Assembly (NCBI GenBank): GCA_963205005.1
Contig: CAUJHW010000018.1
Coordinates: 1-56,470 of the forward strand
Length of the DNA: 56,470 nucleotides
Source of the DNA: Pseudomonadota bacterium
Lineage (GTDB): Bacteria > Pseudomonadota > Alphaproteobacteria > Caulobacterales > Caulobacteraceae
Direction of reading: 5' to 3'
The notes under the pieces were generated by a model. That model had not been told where the DNA came from, did no database searches, and was given only the letters and a program-made list of their open reading frames with translations. A program made the translations under genes and the position numbers. Positions 49,816-56,470 of this stretch are shown piece after piece. How positions within the stretch are numbered: the stretch's first letter is position 1; the number at the start of each line of letters is the position of its first letter.

Positions 49816-50682
49816 ATGAATTCATCCGGCGTGCGTGCTGTTGATTCGCCGGACCCGATGCGGGTCTGGCCCCGGGGGCGGAAGTTCATGGCGTTTGACG
49901 GTTTCACGGTTGCGGGGTCACCCGCGAACGCGGCGGTGGCCCCTCAGGGGCAGGACGCGCGACCCCGCTTCCGGCGCGGCCGAGGCCAGCGTCCCGCCCG
50001 GCCGGACTCCGGACGGCCCGAGTTGAGGCTGGCAACCCTGCATCGCGAGACCGGCGTCCTCACCCACGACCTCAACAACCTGCTCAACGTGATCCTGGCG
50101 GCCAGCGAAGCCCTGGCGCAAAGCCTGCCGGAGGGCTCCGGCAGCCGCGAGCTGGCCGACGTCAGCCAGGACGCCGCCGAGCGGGGCGCCGAACTGGTGC
50201 GCCGGCTGCTGGCGCTTTCGGAACCACAGCCGCAGGCGACGCCGGCCTGCGACGCCGCCGGGGCCCTGGCTTCGACAGTCCGGCTGGCGCGGCTGTCGGC
50301 TCCGCCGGGCGTGGTCATCCGGCTTGAAGCGCCTGCCGGACCGATGTCCTGCTTGGCTGACCGCGGGGCGCTGGAGTCGGCGCTTCTGAATCTCTGCGTC
50401 AACGCGGGCCACGCCATGCCCGGGGGCGGAGTCATGACCCTCTCGGCCGGAGTGTCCGGCGACACTGTCGTGCTGAGCGTTCGCGATACCGGCTGCGGGA
50501 TGTCGGCCGAGGTGCTGGCGCGGGCGACCGAACCCTATTTCACCACCCGCCGGGGGCAGGGCGGAACGGGCCTGGGCCTGGCCGGCGTGCGAGCCTTCGC
50601 CGAGCGAAGCGGCGGCCGTTTCGAACTGGCCTCACGTTCCGGTCAGGGCCTCACCGCGACCCTGGTCCTGCCCTGCGCATGA
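49816..50682 (+). CDS. Soluble sensor histidine kinase
   Basis: A 288-residue kinase without membrane segments. The H-box is VLTHDLNNLLNVILAASEALA (phospho-His84), with HisKA helix, followed by the N-box ESALLNLCVNAGHAM, G1 VLSVRDTGCGMS, F-box YFTTRR and G2 GGTGLGLAGVRAFAERSGG. The N-terminal ~70 residues are basic and Pro/Ala-rich with no recognised sensor domain. The first ATG is 49816; ATG 49858 and ATG 49888 are alternatives that shorten this disordered tail. Genome position next to the two regulators suggests that it feeds phosphate to them or to FixJ. It faces fixJ tail to tail with 4 bp between. Confidence 0.88.
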   Translation: MNSSGVRAVDSPDPMRVWPRGRKFMAFDGFTVAGSPANAAVAPQGQDARPRFRRGRGQRPARPDSGRPELRLATLHRETGVLTHDLNNLLNVILAASEALAQSLPEGSGSRELADVSQDAAERGAELVRRLLALSEPQPQATPACDAAGALASTVRLARLSAPPGVVIRLEAPAGPMSCLADRGALESALLNLCVNAGHAMPGGGVMTLSAGVSGDTVVLSVRDTGCGMSAEVLARATEPYFTTRRGQGGTGLGLAGVRAFAERSGGRFELASRSGQGLTATLVLPCA

Positions 50683-50686
50683 GCTG

Positions 50687-51310
50687 TCATGCGGCGCCCG
50701 CGGCCAAGGTCATCCGGATCAAGTCCGACAGGTTGTCGGCCCGCATCTTCGACATGACGTTGGCCCGATAGATCTCGACCGTCCGGGGGCTGATCGTCAG
50801 CCGCTGGGCGATCACCTTGTTGCTGGCGCCTTCCATGATCAGGTCCAGGACCTGGCGCTCGCGAAGGGTCAGGCTCTCGATGCGCCGGGCGATGCGGTTG
50901 CGCGCCGCGCCGGCGTCGATCGCGGCGTCGTTTTCCTCGAGGCCCGCCCGCACGGTGCGCAGGATCCGGTCGTTCTCGAAGGGCTTTTCCAGCAGGTCGC
51001 GTGCCCCCGCCTTCATGGCGTCGACGATCCGGGTGACCTCGGCATGCCCGGTGATCACGATGACCGGCAGGATGCAGCCCAGGGCCCGAAGCGCCTGGAT
51101 CAGGGCGACGCCGTCCATGCCCGGCATCCGCAGATCGGTGATCAGGCAGCCCCGGACGCCTCTTGCGTCCAGGTCGGACAGGAAGGCCTGGGCGGAGGCA
51201 TACCCCCGGGCGTTGAGCCCGTCGGATTTCAGCAGGGTGACAAGCGAATGCAGCGCCGCATCGTCGTCATCGACGACGAAGACTGTCCGTTCGGCCGCTG
51301 ATGTCACCAT
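50687..51310 (-). CDS. FixJ-type response regulator (LuxR-family output)
   Basis: A 207-residue regulator. Receiver: VFVVDDDDAALHSLVTLL, phospho-acceptor Asp59 (LITDLRMPGMDG), IVITGHAEV and EKPFEND. Output: LTLRERQVLDLIMEGASNKVIAQRLTISPRTVEIYRANVMSKM, the LuxR-type helix-turn-helix of the FixJ group. I start at ATG 51310 (MVTSAAERTVFVVDDDD); the frame continues upstream through a decayed kinase remnant described separately. The likely original kinase partner is the degenerate FixL-like gene upstream. Confidence 0.93.
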   Translation of the reverse strand: MVTSAAERTVFVVDDDDAALHSLVTLLKSDGLNARGYASAQAFLSDLDARGVRGCLITDLRMPGMDGVALIQALRALGCILPVIVITGHAEVTRIVDAMKAGARDLLEKPFENDRILRTVRAGLEENDAAIDAGAARNRIARRIESLTLRERQVLDLIMEGASNKVIAQRLTISPRTVEIYRANVMSKMRADNLSDLIRMTLAAGAA

Positions 51311-51460
51311 CGAGACCTGCCCGCGCCACTGCAAGACAGCGGGCGGCGCCGCCCCTCGGCCGGGCCGCGCGCAGATCCGCCCCCTGCGAAGTGAGACTAT
51401 AGCACTGCAAATTGAGAGGCCTAGTCCAATACTATCGTGCGTTGTACCGGTTCTCGGCAC
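51311..51460 (-). pseudogene. Remnant of a histidine-kinase ATPase domain (G2 box)
   Basis: Reading leftward just before fixJ and in its frame, the peptide IGLGLSICSAIVSLRRGRIC and the following ARPGRGAAPPAVLQW correspond to the C-terminal part of a HATPase domain, where active kinases read GLGLSICR-x-IV-x2-HGGR-x-A-x-PG. No N-box, G1 or F-box occurs upstream; only about 38 bp separate it from the stop of the FixL-like gene, which is in another frame. I interpret this as the leftover of an internal deletion with frameshift. It might be translated as an N-terminal extension of FixJ from GTG 51460, but that is less likely. Confidence 0.6.
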
Positions 51461-51498
51461 AAAATGTCGCGGCCCGGACCTGGACCCGGGCGTCGCTG

Positions 51499-52110
51499 TC
51501 AGGTGTCCCGCACCTGGCGGTCCAGAGGGCCGTTAGGGCGCAGCGCGTCAAGCAGGCCCCCGGCGCGCGCCATCTGCTCGCCGGCGCGGGTCACGGCATC
51601 AAGCAGTTCGTCGTCCTCGAGTTCCAGCCGGGCGATCATGTTCCGCGCGGCGCCCAGATAGTTGGAGACCGCCGACAGGGGCTGGCTGAGCTCGGAGAGG
51701 ATGGCCGGGTCCATGCCGACCTGTGCGATGGGACCGGAGATGGATCGTGGCCAGCGCCGGCGCCGCAGCATCCAGAATGCGAACCCCAGCGCCGCTGTCA
51801 GGAGCAGTCCCACATGCAGGGCGCTTTCGGTCCGGGGCGACCCCGCGACCCTTTCGATGAGAACGCCGCCGCCCGCGACCAGGATCGCGCCGCTGGTCGC
51901 CGGAAGCCAGCCACCTGTCGCGGCGCAGGCCAGGAGACCCGGCGCGCAGATCAGATACACCGCATGGCCAAGCGCCGGCTGCACGACCTGCGCCACGGCC
52001 AGGCTGGCCGCTGTCACGCCGATCGCCAGAGACTGCGCTCCCGGAACGCCGCGAAAGGCGTTCGAAGTCGCCACTGCGGTTGTGTGATTTCCCGTCCACA
52101 ACCCAGTCAT
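51499..52110 (-). CDS. Degenerate FixL-like sensor (no phospho-His, no ATPase domain)
   Basis: A 203-residue membrane protein with several hydrophobic segments (LAIGVTAASLAVAQVV, VYLICAPGLLACAATG, TSGAILVAGGGVLI, HVGLLLTAALGFAFWML) followed by a HisKA-type dimerisation helix. The H-box reads AILSELSQPLSAVSNYLGAA, in which Ser139 replaces the His of the canonical HELNQPL-type box. The protein stops soon after (RPNGPLDRQVRDT), without any ATPase domain, remnants of which lie just downstream. It cannot autophosphorylate on that residue. It may be a decaying FixL, or kept as a membrane anchor or receptor. Transcription is leftward toward fixJ. Confidence 0.75.
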   Translation of the reverse strand: MTGLWTGNHTTAVATSNAFRGVPGAQSLAIGVTAASLAVAQVVQPALGHAVYLICAPGLLACAATGGWLPATSGAILVAGGGVLIERVAGSPRTESALHVGLLLTAALGFAFWMLRRRRWPRSISGPIAQVGMDPAILSELSQPLSAVSNYLGAARNMIARLELEDDELLDAVTRAGEQMARAGGLLDALRPNGPLDRQVRDT

Positions 52111-52179
52111 CTAAATTCAATGTCCGTGTCGGCCCCGCCCGACAGGCATAGTCTGGCCGCTGCGTGCAGACCGATCAAT

Positions 52180-52195
52180 TACGTAGAACTACATA
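52180..52195. promoter_or_regulatory. Inverted repeat upstream of the FixL-like/fixJ genes
   Basis: TACGTAGAACTACATA includes a GTAG-AA-CTAC dyad (52183-52192) and an extended, nearly symmetric TACGTAG-AA-CTACATA. It lies 70 bp upstream of the FixL-like start, in the 160-bp region between that gene and the acetyltransferase. The position and symmetry would fit a LuxR-type (FixJ) autoregulatory site; the exact binding consensus of this FixJ is not known to me. Confidence 0.4.
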
Positions 52196-52270
52196 TGCGC
52201 GAGCATTTCACAACTACAAGTCGCGCGCGAGGTTTCGCGACAACACAAGGCTTGTTCAGAAGCCCGTCCC

Positions 52271-52816
52271 TCAGCTCGCCGACAGTCTGACGCCCGGCGT
52301 ATCCGGAGACTTGGCATCGCCGCCGTTCAGCGCCTTCTGCATCCAGACAATGTCCACCCAGCGGCCATGCTTGAACCCGAAGCTGCGGCCCACGCCTGCG
52401 GGCTGAAACCCGAGCGACGTGTGCAGGCCGATGGAGGCGGCGTTGCCGCTGTCGCCGATCACGGCCACCACCTGGCGCACGCCGAGTGCGGCGCAGGCCT
52501 CGATCACCGCCGCAAGCACAGCCCGGCCGACTCCGCGGCCAATGGCCTCCGGCGCGATATAGACGCTGTCTTCCAGGGTGTAGCGATAGGCTTGTCGCGT
52601 CCGGAACGGCCCGGCGTAGGCGAACCCCAGCACCGTCCCGCCGTCTTCCGCCACAAGGTAGGGCAGGCCCAGCGCGACGATGGCGCCGCGGCGGCTGTCC
52701 ATCTCGGCAGGCGAGGGCGGAACCTCCTCGAAGGTGCCGAAGCCGTGCAGCACATGGTGGCCGTAGATCGCCGCCAGAGCGTCCGCGTCATGCGCGGTCG
52801 CGGACCGGATGATCAT
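52271..52816 (-). CDS. GNAT acetyltransferase, phosphinothricin-acetyltransferase-like
   Basis: A 181-residue GNAT enzyme. The opening MIIRSATAHDADALAAIYGHHVLHGFGTFEEVPPS is the usual PAT/Bar family start, followed by YAGPFRTRQAYRYTLEDSVYIAPEAIGRGVGRAVLAAVIEACAALG with the acetyl-CoA-binding GRGVGRA motif, and NAASIGLHTSLGFQPAGV and KHGRWVDIVWMQ. It transfers acetyl groups to a small amine such as an amino-acid analogue, glutamine-like toxin or methionine sulfoximine. ATG 52816 overlaps the oligopeptidase stop by ATGA, so the two genes are co-translated. Confidence 0.93.
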   Translation of the reverse strand: MIIRSATAHDADALAAIYGHHVLHGFGTFEEVPPSPAEMDSRRGAIVALGLPYLVAEDGGTVLGFAYAGPFRTRQAYRYTLEDSVYIAPEAIGRGVGRAVLAAVIEACAALGVRQVVAVIGDSGNAASIGLHTSLGFQPAGVGRSFGFKHGRWVDIVWMQKALNGGDAKSPDTPGVRLSAS

Positions 52817-54900
52817 TCGCCCCTCCATTGTCCTTCCAGCGCCCAGAGGGCGAAGGCGTAGTCGAGGGCGATCTCCTTCAGGAAGTCGAAACGGCCCGAG
52901 GCGCCGCCGTGCCCGGCCTCCATGTTGATCTTGAGCAGGATCGGGGCGTCGCCTGTCGTCTGATCGCGCAGCTTTGCCACCCACTTGGCGGGCTCCCAGT
53001 AGGTGACGCGGGGGTCCGACAGGCCGCCGGTGGCCAGGATCGGCGGATAGGGCCGGGGGCCGACCTTGTCGTAGGGGCTGTAGCTTTCGATCAGATCGTA
53101 CGCGGCCGGGTCCTCGATGGGATTGCCCCATTCGGGCCATTCCGGCGGCGTCAGAGGCAGGGAGGTGTCGCTCATGGTGTTCAGCACGTCGACGAACGGC
53201 ACCGCGGCGATGATCGCGCCCCACAGCTCGGGCCGCAGGTTCGCCACCGCCCCCATCAGCATCCCGCCGGCGGAGCCGCCGTAGGCCGCGATCTTTCCCT
53301 TCGACGCATAGCCTTCACCGATCAGATGTTCGGCGCAGGCGATGAAGTCGGTAAAGGTGTTGGGCTTCCTGTCCTTGCGCCCGTCGAGGAACCAGCCCCA
53401 GCCCTTGTCCGAGCCGCCGCGGATATGCGCCGTGGCCCAGATCCAGCCGCGATCCACCAGGCTCAGGTTGCGGATCGAGAAGCTCGGATCCATGGCGTGG
53501 CCGTAGCTGCCGTAGCCGTAGAGCAGCACCGGCGCCGAGCCGTCCTGCGGGGTGTCCTTCAGCATCAGCAGCGTGATCGGGACCATCTCGCCGTCGGGCG
53601 CGCGAGCCTGCAGCCGGCGGGCGACATAGCGGGCCGGATCGTGGCCGGAGGGAATCTCCTGGGTCTTGCGCAGGGTGCGGACCCGGCTGGCGAGATCGTA
53701 GTCGAAGGTCTGACGCGGCGTGGTCGGCGACTGGTAGACGAACCGGCTCAGCGTCGTCGCGTACTCGTAGCCGCCTTCCAGATTGAGGGCGTAGGCCTCC
53801 TCGTCGAAGTCGACGACGTGCTCGGAGCCGTCGCGGGCCATGACCACCAGCCGGTCGAGCGCGTTCACCCGCTCGGCGCGGACCAGATGGCCGGCGTAGG
53901 CGGCAAACCCGGTGATGTAGTGGCCGGGGCAATGGGCGATCCAGTCACGCCAGGCTGCCTTGGCCGGGATGGCCGCCTCGGAAACACACAGCTTGAAGTC
54001 CACAGCGCCGTCGTCGTTGGTGCGGATCACCCAGCGGTCGGTCCAGTGATCGAGGCTGTACTTCACCCCCACCCGCCGGGGCTCGGCGATCACCGGGGCG
54101 GAGGTCGGGTCGCCCGCCGGGATCAGCAGGATCTCGGTGGTCTCCTGGTTGCCAACGTGGATCAGGATGTGGCTGTCGTCGGAGGCGCAGCCCACGCCCA
54201 GGAACATGCCGTCGTCGGCCTCCTCGTAGACCAGCGCGTCGTCCCCGCCGCGCGCGGCGCGCCGGAAGACCTTGGCCGGCCGGGCGTTCTCGTCGCGCCA
54301 GATCCAGAAGATCCATTGGCTGTCCGGCGAAAAGGCGAAGTCGCCGTAGGCGCTCTCTATCGGCGCGCCGACCTCCTGGCCGGTCGCCAGGTCTTTCACC
54401 CTGATCGTGTAGTACTCCGACCCCTGCTCGTCGGCGGCCCAGGCGAACAGGGCGTGGTCCGGGCTGTGGCTGGCGGCGCCCACCTGGTAGTAGGCCTTGC
54501 CCTTCGCAGCGGCGTCCTCGTCCAGCAGCACCTCTTCGCCATCGTCGTGGCCGCGGGGTCGCCGCGCATGGATCGGGTGCTCGGCGCCGATGGCGTAGCG
54601 GACGTAGTAGTCGAATGGCCCGTCGGGAGCGGGGACCGAGCTGTCGTCCTCCTTGATCCGGCCCTTCATCTCCGCGAACAGGGATGCCTGCAGCGCCTCG
54701 GTCCCGCCCAGCACCTCCTGGGTGTAGGCGTTCTCGGCGTCCAGGTGCTCACGGATGTCGGCCCGCAGCGCCTTGGGGTCGCGCAACACCTCCTGCCAGT
54801 TGTCGTCCTTCAGCCAGGCATAGTCGTCGGTGCGAACCCGCCCCAGCTGTTCGATGCGGGACTGGCGCCGATCCGCGGCGGGCGGTTTGGGGAGGGTCAT
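52813..54900 (-). CDS. ptrB: Oligopeptidase B (S9A prolyl-oligopeptidase family)
   Basis: A 695-residue serine peptidase. The seven-bladed propeller occupies the first ~400 residues (LPKPPAADRRQSRIEQLGRVRTDDYAWLKDD at the start, NAYTQEVL, VGAASHSPDHALFAWAADEQGSEYYTI). The hydrolase part contains LLYGYGSYG, AHIRGGSDKGWGWF and the nucleophile GGSAGGMLMG, with FVDVLNTMSD and the HGGASGRFDFLKE His near the end. It cleaves small peptides after basic residues in the cytoplasm. I start at ATG 54900; the 40-codon upstream extension looks like a shadow. It is co-translated with the acetyltransferase. Confidence 0.95.
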   Translation of the reverse strand: MTLPKPPAADRRQSRIEQLGRVRTDDYAWLKDDNWQEVLRDPKALRADIREHLDAENAYTQEVLGGTEALQASLFAEMKGRIKEDDSSVPAPDGPFDYYVRYAIGAEHPIHARRPRGHDDGEEVLLDEDAAAKGKAYYQVGAASHSPDHALFAWAADEQGSEYYTIRVKDLATGQEVGAPIESAYGDFAFSPDSQWIFWIWRDENARPAKVFRRAARGGDDALVYEEADDGMFLGVGCASDDSHILIHVGNQETTEILLIPAGDPTSAPVIAEPRRVGVKYSLDHWTDRWVIRTNDDGAVDFKLCVSEAAIPAKAAWRDWIAHCPGHYITGFAAYAGHLVRAERVNALDRLVVMARDGSEHVVDFDEEAYALNLEGGYEYATTLSRFVYQSPTTPRQTFDYDLASRVRTLRKTQEIPSGHDPARYVARRLQARAPDGEMVPITLLMLKDTPQDGSAPVLLYGYGSYGHAMDPSFSIRNLSLVDRGWIWATAHIRGGSDKGWGWFLDGRKDRKPNTFTDFIACAEHLIGEGYASKGKIAAYGGSAGGMLMGAVANLRPELWGAIIAAVPFVDVLNTMSDTSLPLTPPEWPEWGNPIEDPAAYDLIESYSPYDKVGPRPYPPILATGGLSDPRVTYWEPAKWVAKLRDQTTGDAPILLKINMEAGHGGASGRFDFLKEIALDYAFALWALEGQWRGE

Positions 54901-55081
54901 GGGGCCTAGATGCGACGTCGGGGCGCATTGCTCAAGCCGATGTGCGGTTCCGCGCGCGTCACATCGGCGCGGCGCTCGCCAATTGTGGCGGCTTGTTGGC
55001 TGGCGGCGTCCGTGATTCACTGTTTATGCATCGGGATCGCGCACTGAAGACGCGAGGGGCGCAGTTTTCACGGGGACCTTC

Positions 55082-55927
55082 ATGGTCATGGATCTCGCGG
55101 TCGAGCTGATCCACGCGACCGTTCAGCTTGAACAGCCGCTGGGCGACGGCACGCGCACGGTAGGCACCGGGTTCCTGATCTCGGCGCCCGGGCCGGATGG
55201 CGCGCCGCGGGTCGTGCTGATCACCGCCAACCACGTGTTCCAGAAGATGCCTGGCGCCAGCGCGCGCATCGGCTACCGCATCTCCAACCCCGACGGCTCG
55301 TGGAGCTATTCGCCCCAGTCGTTGAAGATCCGCGACGGGGACGGCCACGAACTGTGGACCCACCACCCCAACCGCGACGTGGCGGCCATCAACATCAAGG
55401 CGCCGCCGGAGTTCGCCAGGGCGGCGATGCCGCTGAACTACCTGGCTGCCGACGACACCTTCGCCCGCTACAGCGTCAATGCCGGCGACGAGATGATGGC
55501 GCTGGGCTTCCCGCGCGGGCTGTCGGCCAACGCCGCCGGCTTTCCGATCCTGAGGTCGGGGCGGGTGGCGTCCTATCCGTTGGCGCCGGCCAACATCTTC
55601 CCGACCTTCCTGCTCGACTTCTCGGTGTTCCCCGGCAACTCGGGCGGGCCGGTGTTCGTCAGCCGCCCGCCGAAGGCTGACGGGCCGGTCAAGGCGGTCG
55701 ACGGGCCCGCCGGCCCGGAGACGGGCGACGGCTTCATCGCCGGCCTGCTGACCCAGCAGGTGGAGCTGAACAACGAGCGGCTGGAGATCGGCATCGTCAC
55801 CCACGCCAAGTACGTGCGCGAGACCATCGCCCTGCTTCAGGATCCCATGGCGACCTCCACGATGGCCAGCGCCGCGCCGGTGGCCGGCGCCAAGGCCGCC
55901 ACGGCGGAAGAGGCCGCGCGGGACTGA
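55082..55927 (+). CDS. Trypsin-like serine protease
   Basis: A 281-residue chymotrypsin-fold protease. The catalytic triad candidates are His51 in ITANHVF, Asp99 in NRDVAAI and Ser187 in FPGNSGGPVF. The opening VELIHATVQLEQPLGDGTRTVGTGFLIS is the standard trypsin-2/Do-like pattern, with no PDZ domain and no obvious signal peptide. Start ATG 55082, with ATG 55088 as an alternative. The C-terminus is Ala/Thr/Ser-rich and probably disordered. Target unknown. Confidence 0.9.
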   Translation: MVMDLAVELIHATVQLEQPLGDGTRTVGTGFLISAPGPDGAPRVVLITANHVFQKMPGASARIGYRISNPDGSWSYSPQSLKIRDGDGHELWTHHPNRDVAAINIKAPPEFARAAMPLNYLAADDTFARYSVNAGDEMMALGFPRGLSANAAGFPILRSGRVASYPLAPANIFPTFLLDFSVFPGNSGGPVFVSRPPKADGPVKAVDGPAGPETGDGFIAGLLTQQVELNNERLEIGIVTHAKYVRETIALLQDPMATSTMASAAPVAGAKAATAEEAARD

Positions 55928-55949
55928 GCGCATGGGTCATCGGCGGGCC

Positions 55950-56165
55950 TCAGGGCCTGTCGCGGTGCTGCAGCTTCACGGGATCGTTGGGCCAGACCGC
56001 CGGGGTGACGCGGGTCTCGGCAGGGTCTGTGCGGCGGGCGCGGAGCGCCGGGGGCAGAACCACGCAGGCGATCATCCTCAGGGCTCGGACGAACCTGAGC
56101 GCTATGCGGCCCGATGCGCCGGGTTCGCGATGACGGGGTGAGGGATCGGTGGTTTGTGCGGTCAT
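55950..56165 (-). CDS. Small hypothetical protein (doubtful)
   Basis: A 71-codon leftward frame starting at ATG 56165 with GC-rich third positions like the neighbours and a plausible central helix (RIALRFVRALRMIACVV) and Pro-rich flanks. It is the only candidate gene in the 387 bp between the protease and the MaoC-type gene. No family is recognised, and no ribosome-binding site is convincing, so it may be a shadow. Around 56230-56310 several GC-rich inverted repeats occur, which could form a terminator for the leftward MaoC gene. Confidence 0.3.
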   Translation of the reverse strand: MTAQTTDPSPRHREPGASGRIALRFVRALRMIACVVLPPALRARRTDPAETRVTPAVWPNDPVKLQHRDRP

Positions 56166-56314
56166 CGGGGCCTCGCGCGCCGCAGGGCCGCAACGACGCC
56201 CGGCGACCCGTTGACGTTAAGCCGGCCCCGTTCGCCCCGAAAGTCCGACCGCGCCCCTAGGGGCCAGTACGGAGGCCGCCCCCGGCCGCGGGCCGGAGGC
56301 GGTCCGGTTGCGAT

Positions 56315-56470
56315 CTAGCCGCCGTAGACGATCGACATCGTCTCGGCGATGCAGGCGGGCTTGTCCTCGCCCTCGATCTCGATGGTGCACTCGTTCTTCA
56401 GCTGCATGCCGCCGGCCTTGGGCTCGGCGCCGATCAGCTTCTGGCGCATGCGCACGCGCTTGCCGACGCG
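56315..56470 (-). CDS. C-terminal end of a MaoC-type dehydratase (truncated by the window edge)
   Basis: Fifty-one codons read leftward from the right edge to TAG at 56317-56315. The terminal residues LKNECTIEIEGEDKPACIAE and then TMSIVYGG are the usual C-terminus of the MaoC (R-specific enoyl-CoA hydratase) family, ending in a beta-strand of ECTIEIEG form. The N-terminal part with the catalytic Asp/His pair is outside the window. It would hydrate an enoyl-CoA, in line with the acyl-CoA metabolism elsewhere in the window. Confidence 0.75.
   Translation of the reverse strand, partial: RVGKRVRMRQKLIGAEPKAGGMQLKNECTIEIEGEDKPACIAETMSIVYGG

Noticed and set aside
52828-54909. A 693-codon open frame antisense to oligopeptidase B
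   Set aside because: No recognisable domain, and the opposite strand has a complete serine peptidase with all motifs. A shadow frame.
1-56470. CRISPR arrays, insertion sequences, prophage or plasmid functions
   Set aside because: No regularly spaced repeats, transposase, integrase, recombinase, replication or capsid gene was seen on either strand.

Overview
The window is high-GC (roughly two-thirds G+C by eye), densely coded bacterial chromosome. Several features fit an alphaproteobacterium, most likely of the Caulobacterales (Caulobacter/Phenylobacterium type): a CtrA-like response regulator with the CtrA C-terminal signature, a CtrA half-site plus a GANTC site in front of it, a TonB-dependent receptor inside a catabolic cluster, and FixJ-type regulators. 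I saw no transposase, integrase, prophage or CRISPR array. Very long antisense reading frames are coding shadows of high-GC genes.

Region 1 (1-21.7 kb) is a catabolic region. An acyl-CoA ligase lies behind an ECF sigma factor. A TetR gene, a small-molecule kinase and a class III PLP phospho-lyase-like enzyme follow, then a C45 acyltransferase/hydrolase. Next come a degenerate SCP2-type thiolase, an HSL-type esterase, a Baeyer-Villiger monooxygenase, an SDR, a second TetR, two paralogous VOC proteins, a TonB receptor, an amidohydrolase, a luciferase-like flavin oxidoreductase and a single-chain biotin-dependent acyl-CoA carboxylase. Five copies of a 12-bp palindrome (consensus TAACG-NN-CGTTA) sit in front of the monooxygenase, the SDR, both VOC genes and the flavin oxidoreductase. 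They point to one repressor controlling a ketone/ester degradation regulon of unknown substrate.

Region 2 (21.7-23.7 kb) holds a three-gene HTTM/DCC (DUF393) membrane module and two tRNA genes, tRNA-Pro(CGG) and tRNA-Gln(TTG).

Region 3 (23.9-48.2 kb) looks like a sulfide/sulfane-sulfur and respiration island. It has a periplasmic DsrE protein, a TsdA-like dihaem cytochrome, two methyltransferases, an MBL-fold persulfide dioxygenase with an unknown periplasmic CGC-motif partner, CydDC and CydABX (CydX is a 39-residue gene easily missed), a Crp-type regulator, two DUF2892 membrane proteins and two ArsR regulators. It also has an RND efflux pump with adaptor and TolC-type channel, a rhodanese, a sulfide:quinone oxidoreductase-like flavoprotein and a SulP anion transporter. 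Two near-identical operators of the form ATTC-N8-GAAT precede the persulfide dioxygenase operon/methyltransferase and the ArsR/SQR pair, the type described for SqrR/BigR persulfide sensors.

Region 4 (48.2-52.3 kb) is a signalling cluster: a receiver-only regulator, the CtrA-like regulator, a soluble histidine kinase, a FixJ-type regulator, and a decayed FixL-like kinase that has lost its phospho-accepting His and its ATPase domain. A short recognisable ATPase remnant survives beside fixJ.

Region 5 (52.3 kb to the end) has a PAT-like GNAT acetyltransferase overlapping oligopeptidase B, a trypsin-like protease, a doubtful small gene and the C-terminal end of a MaoC-type dehydratase.
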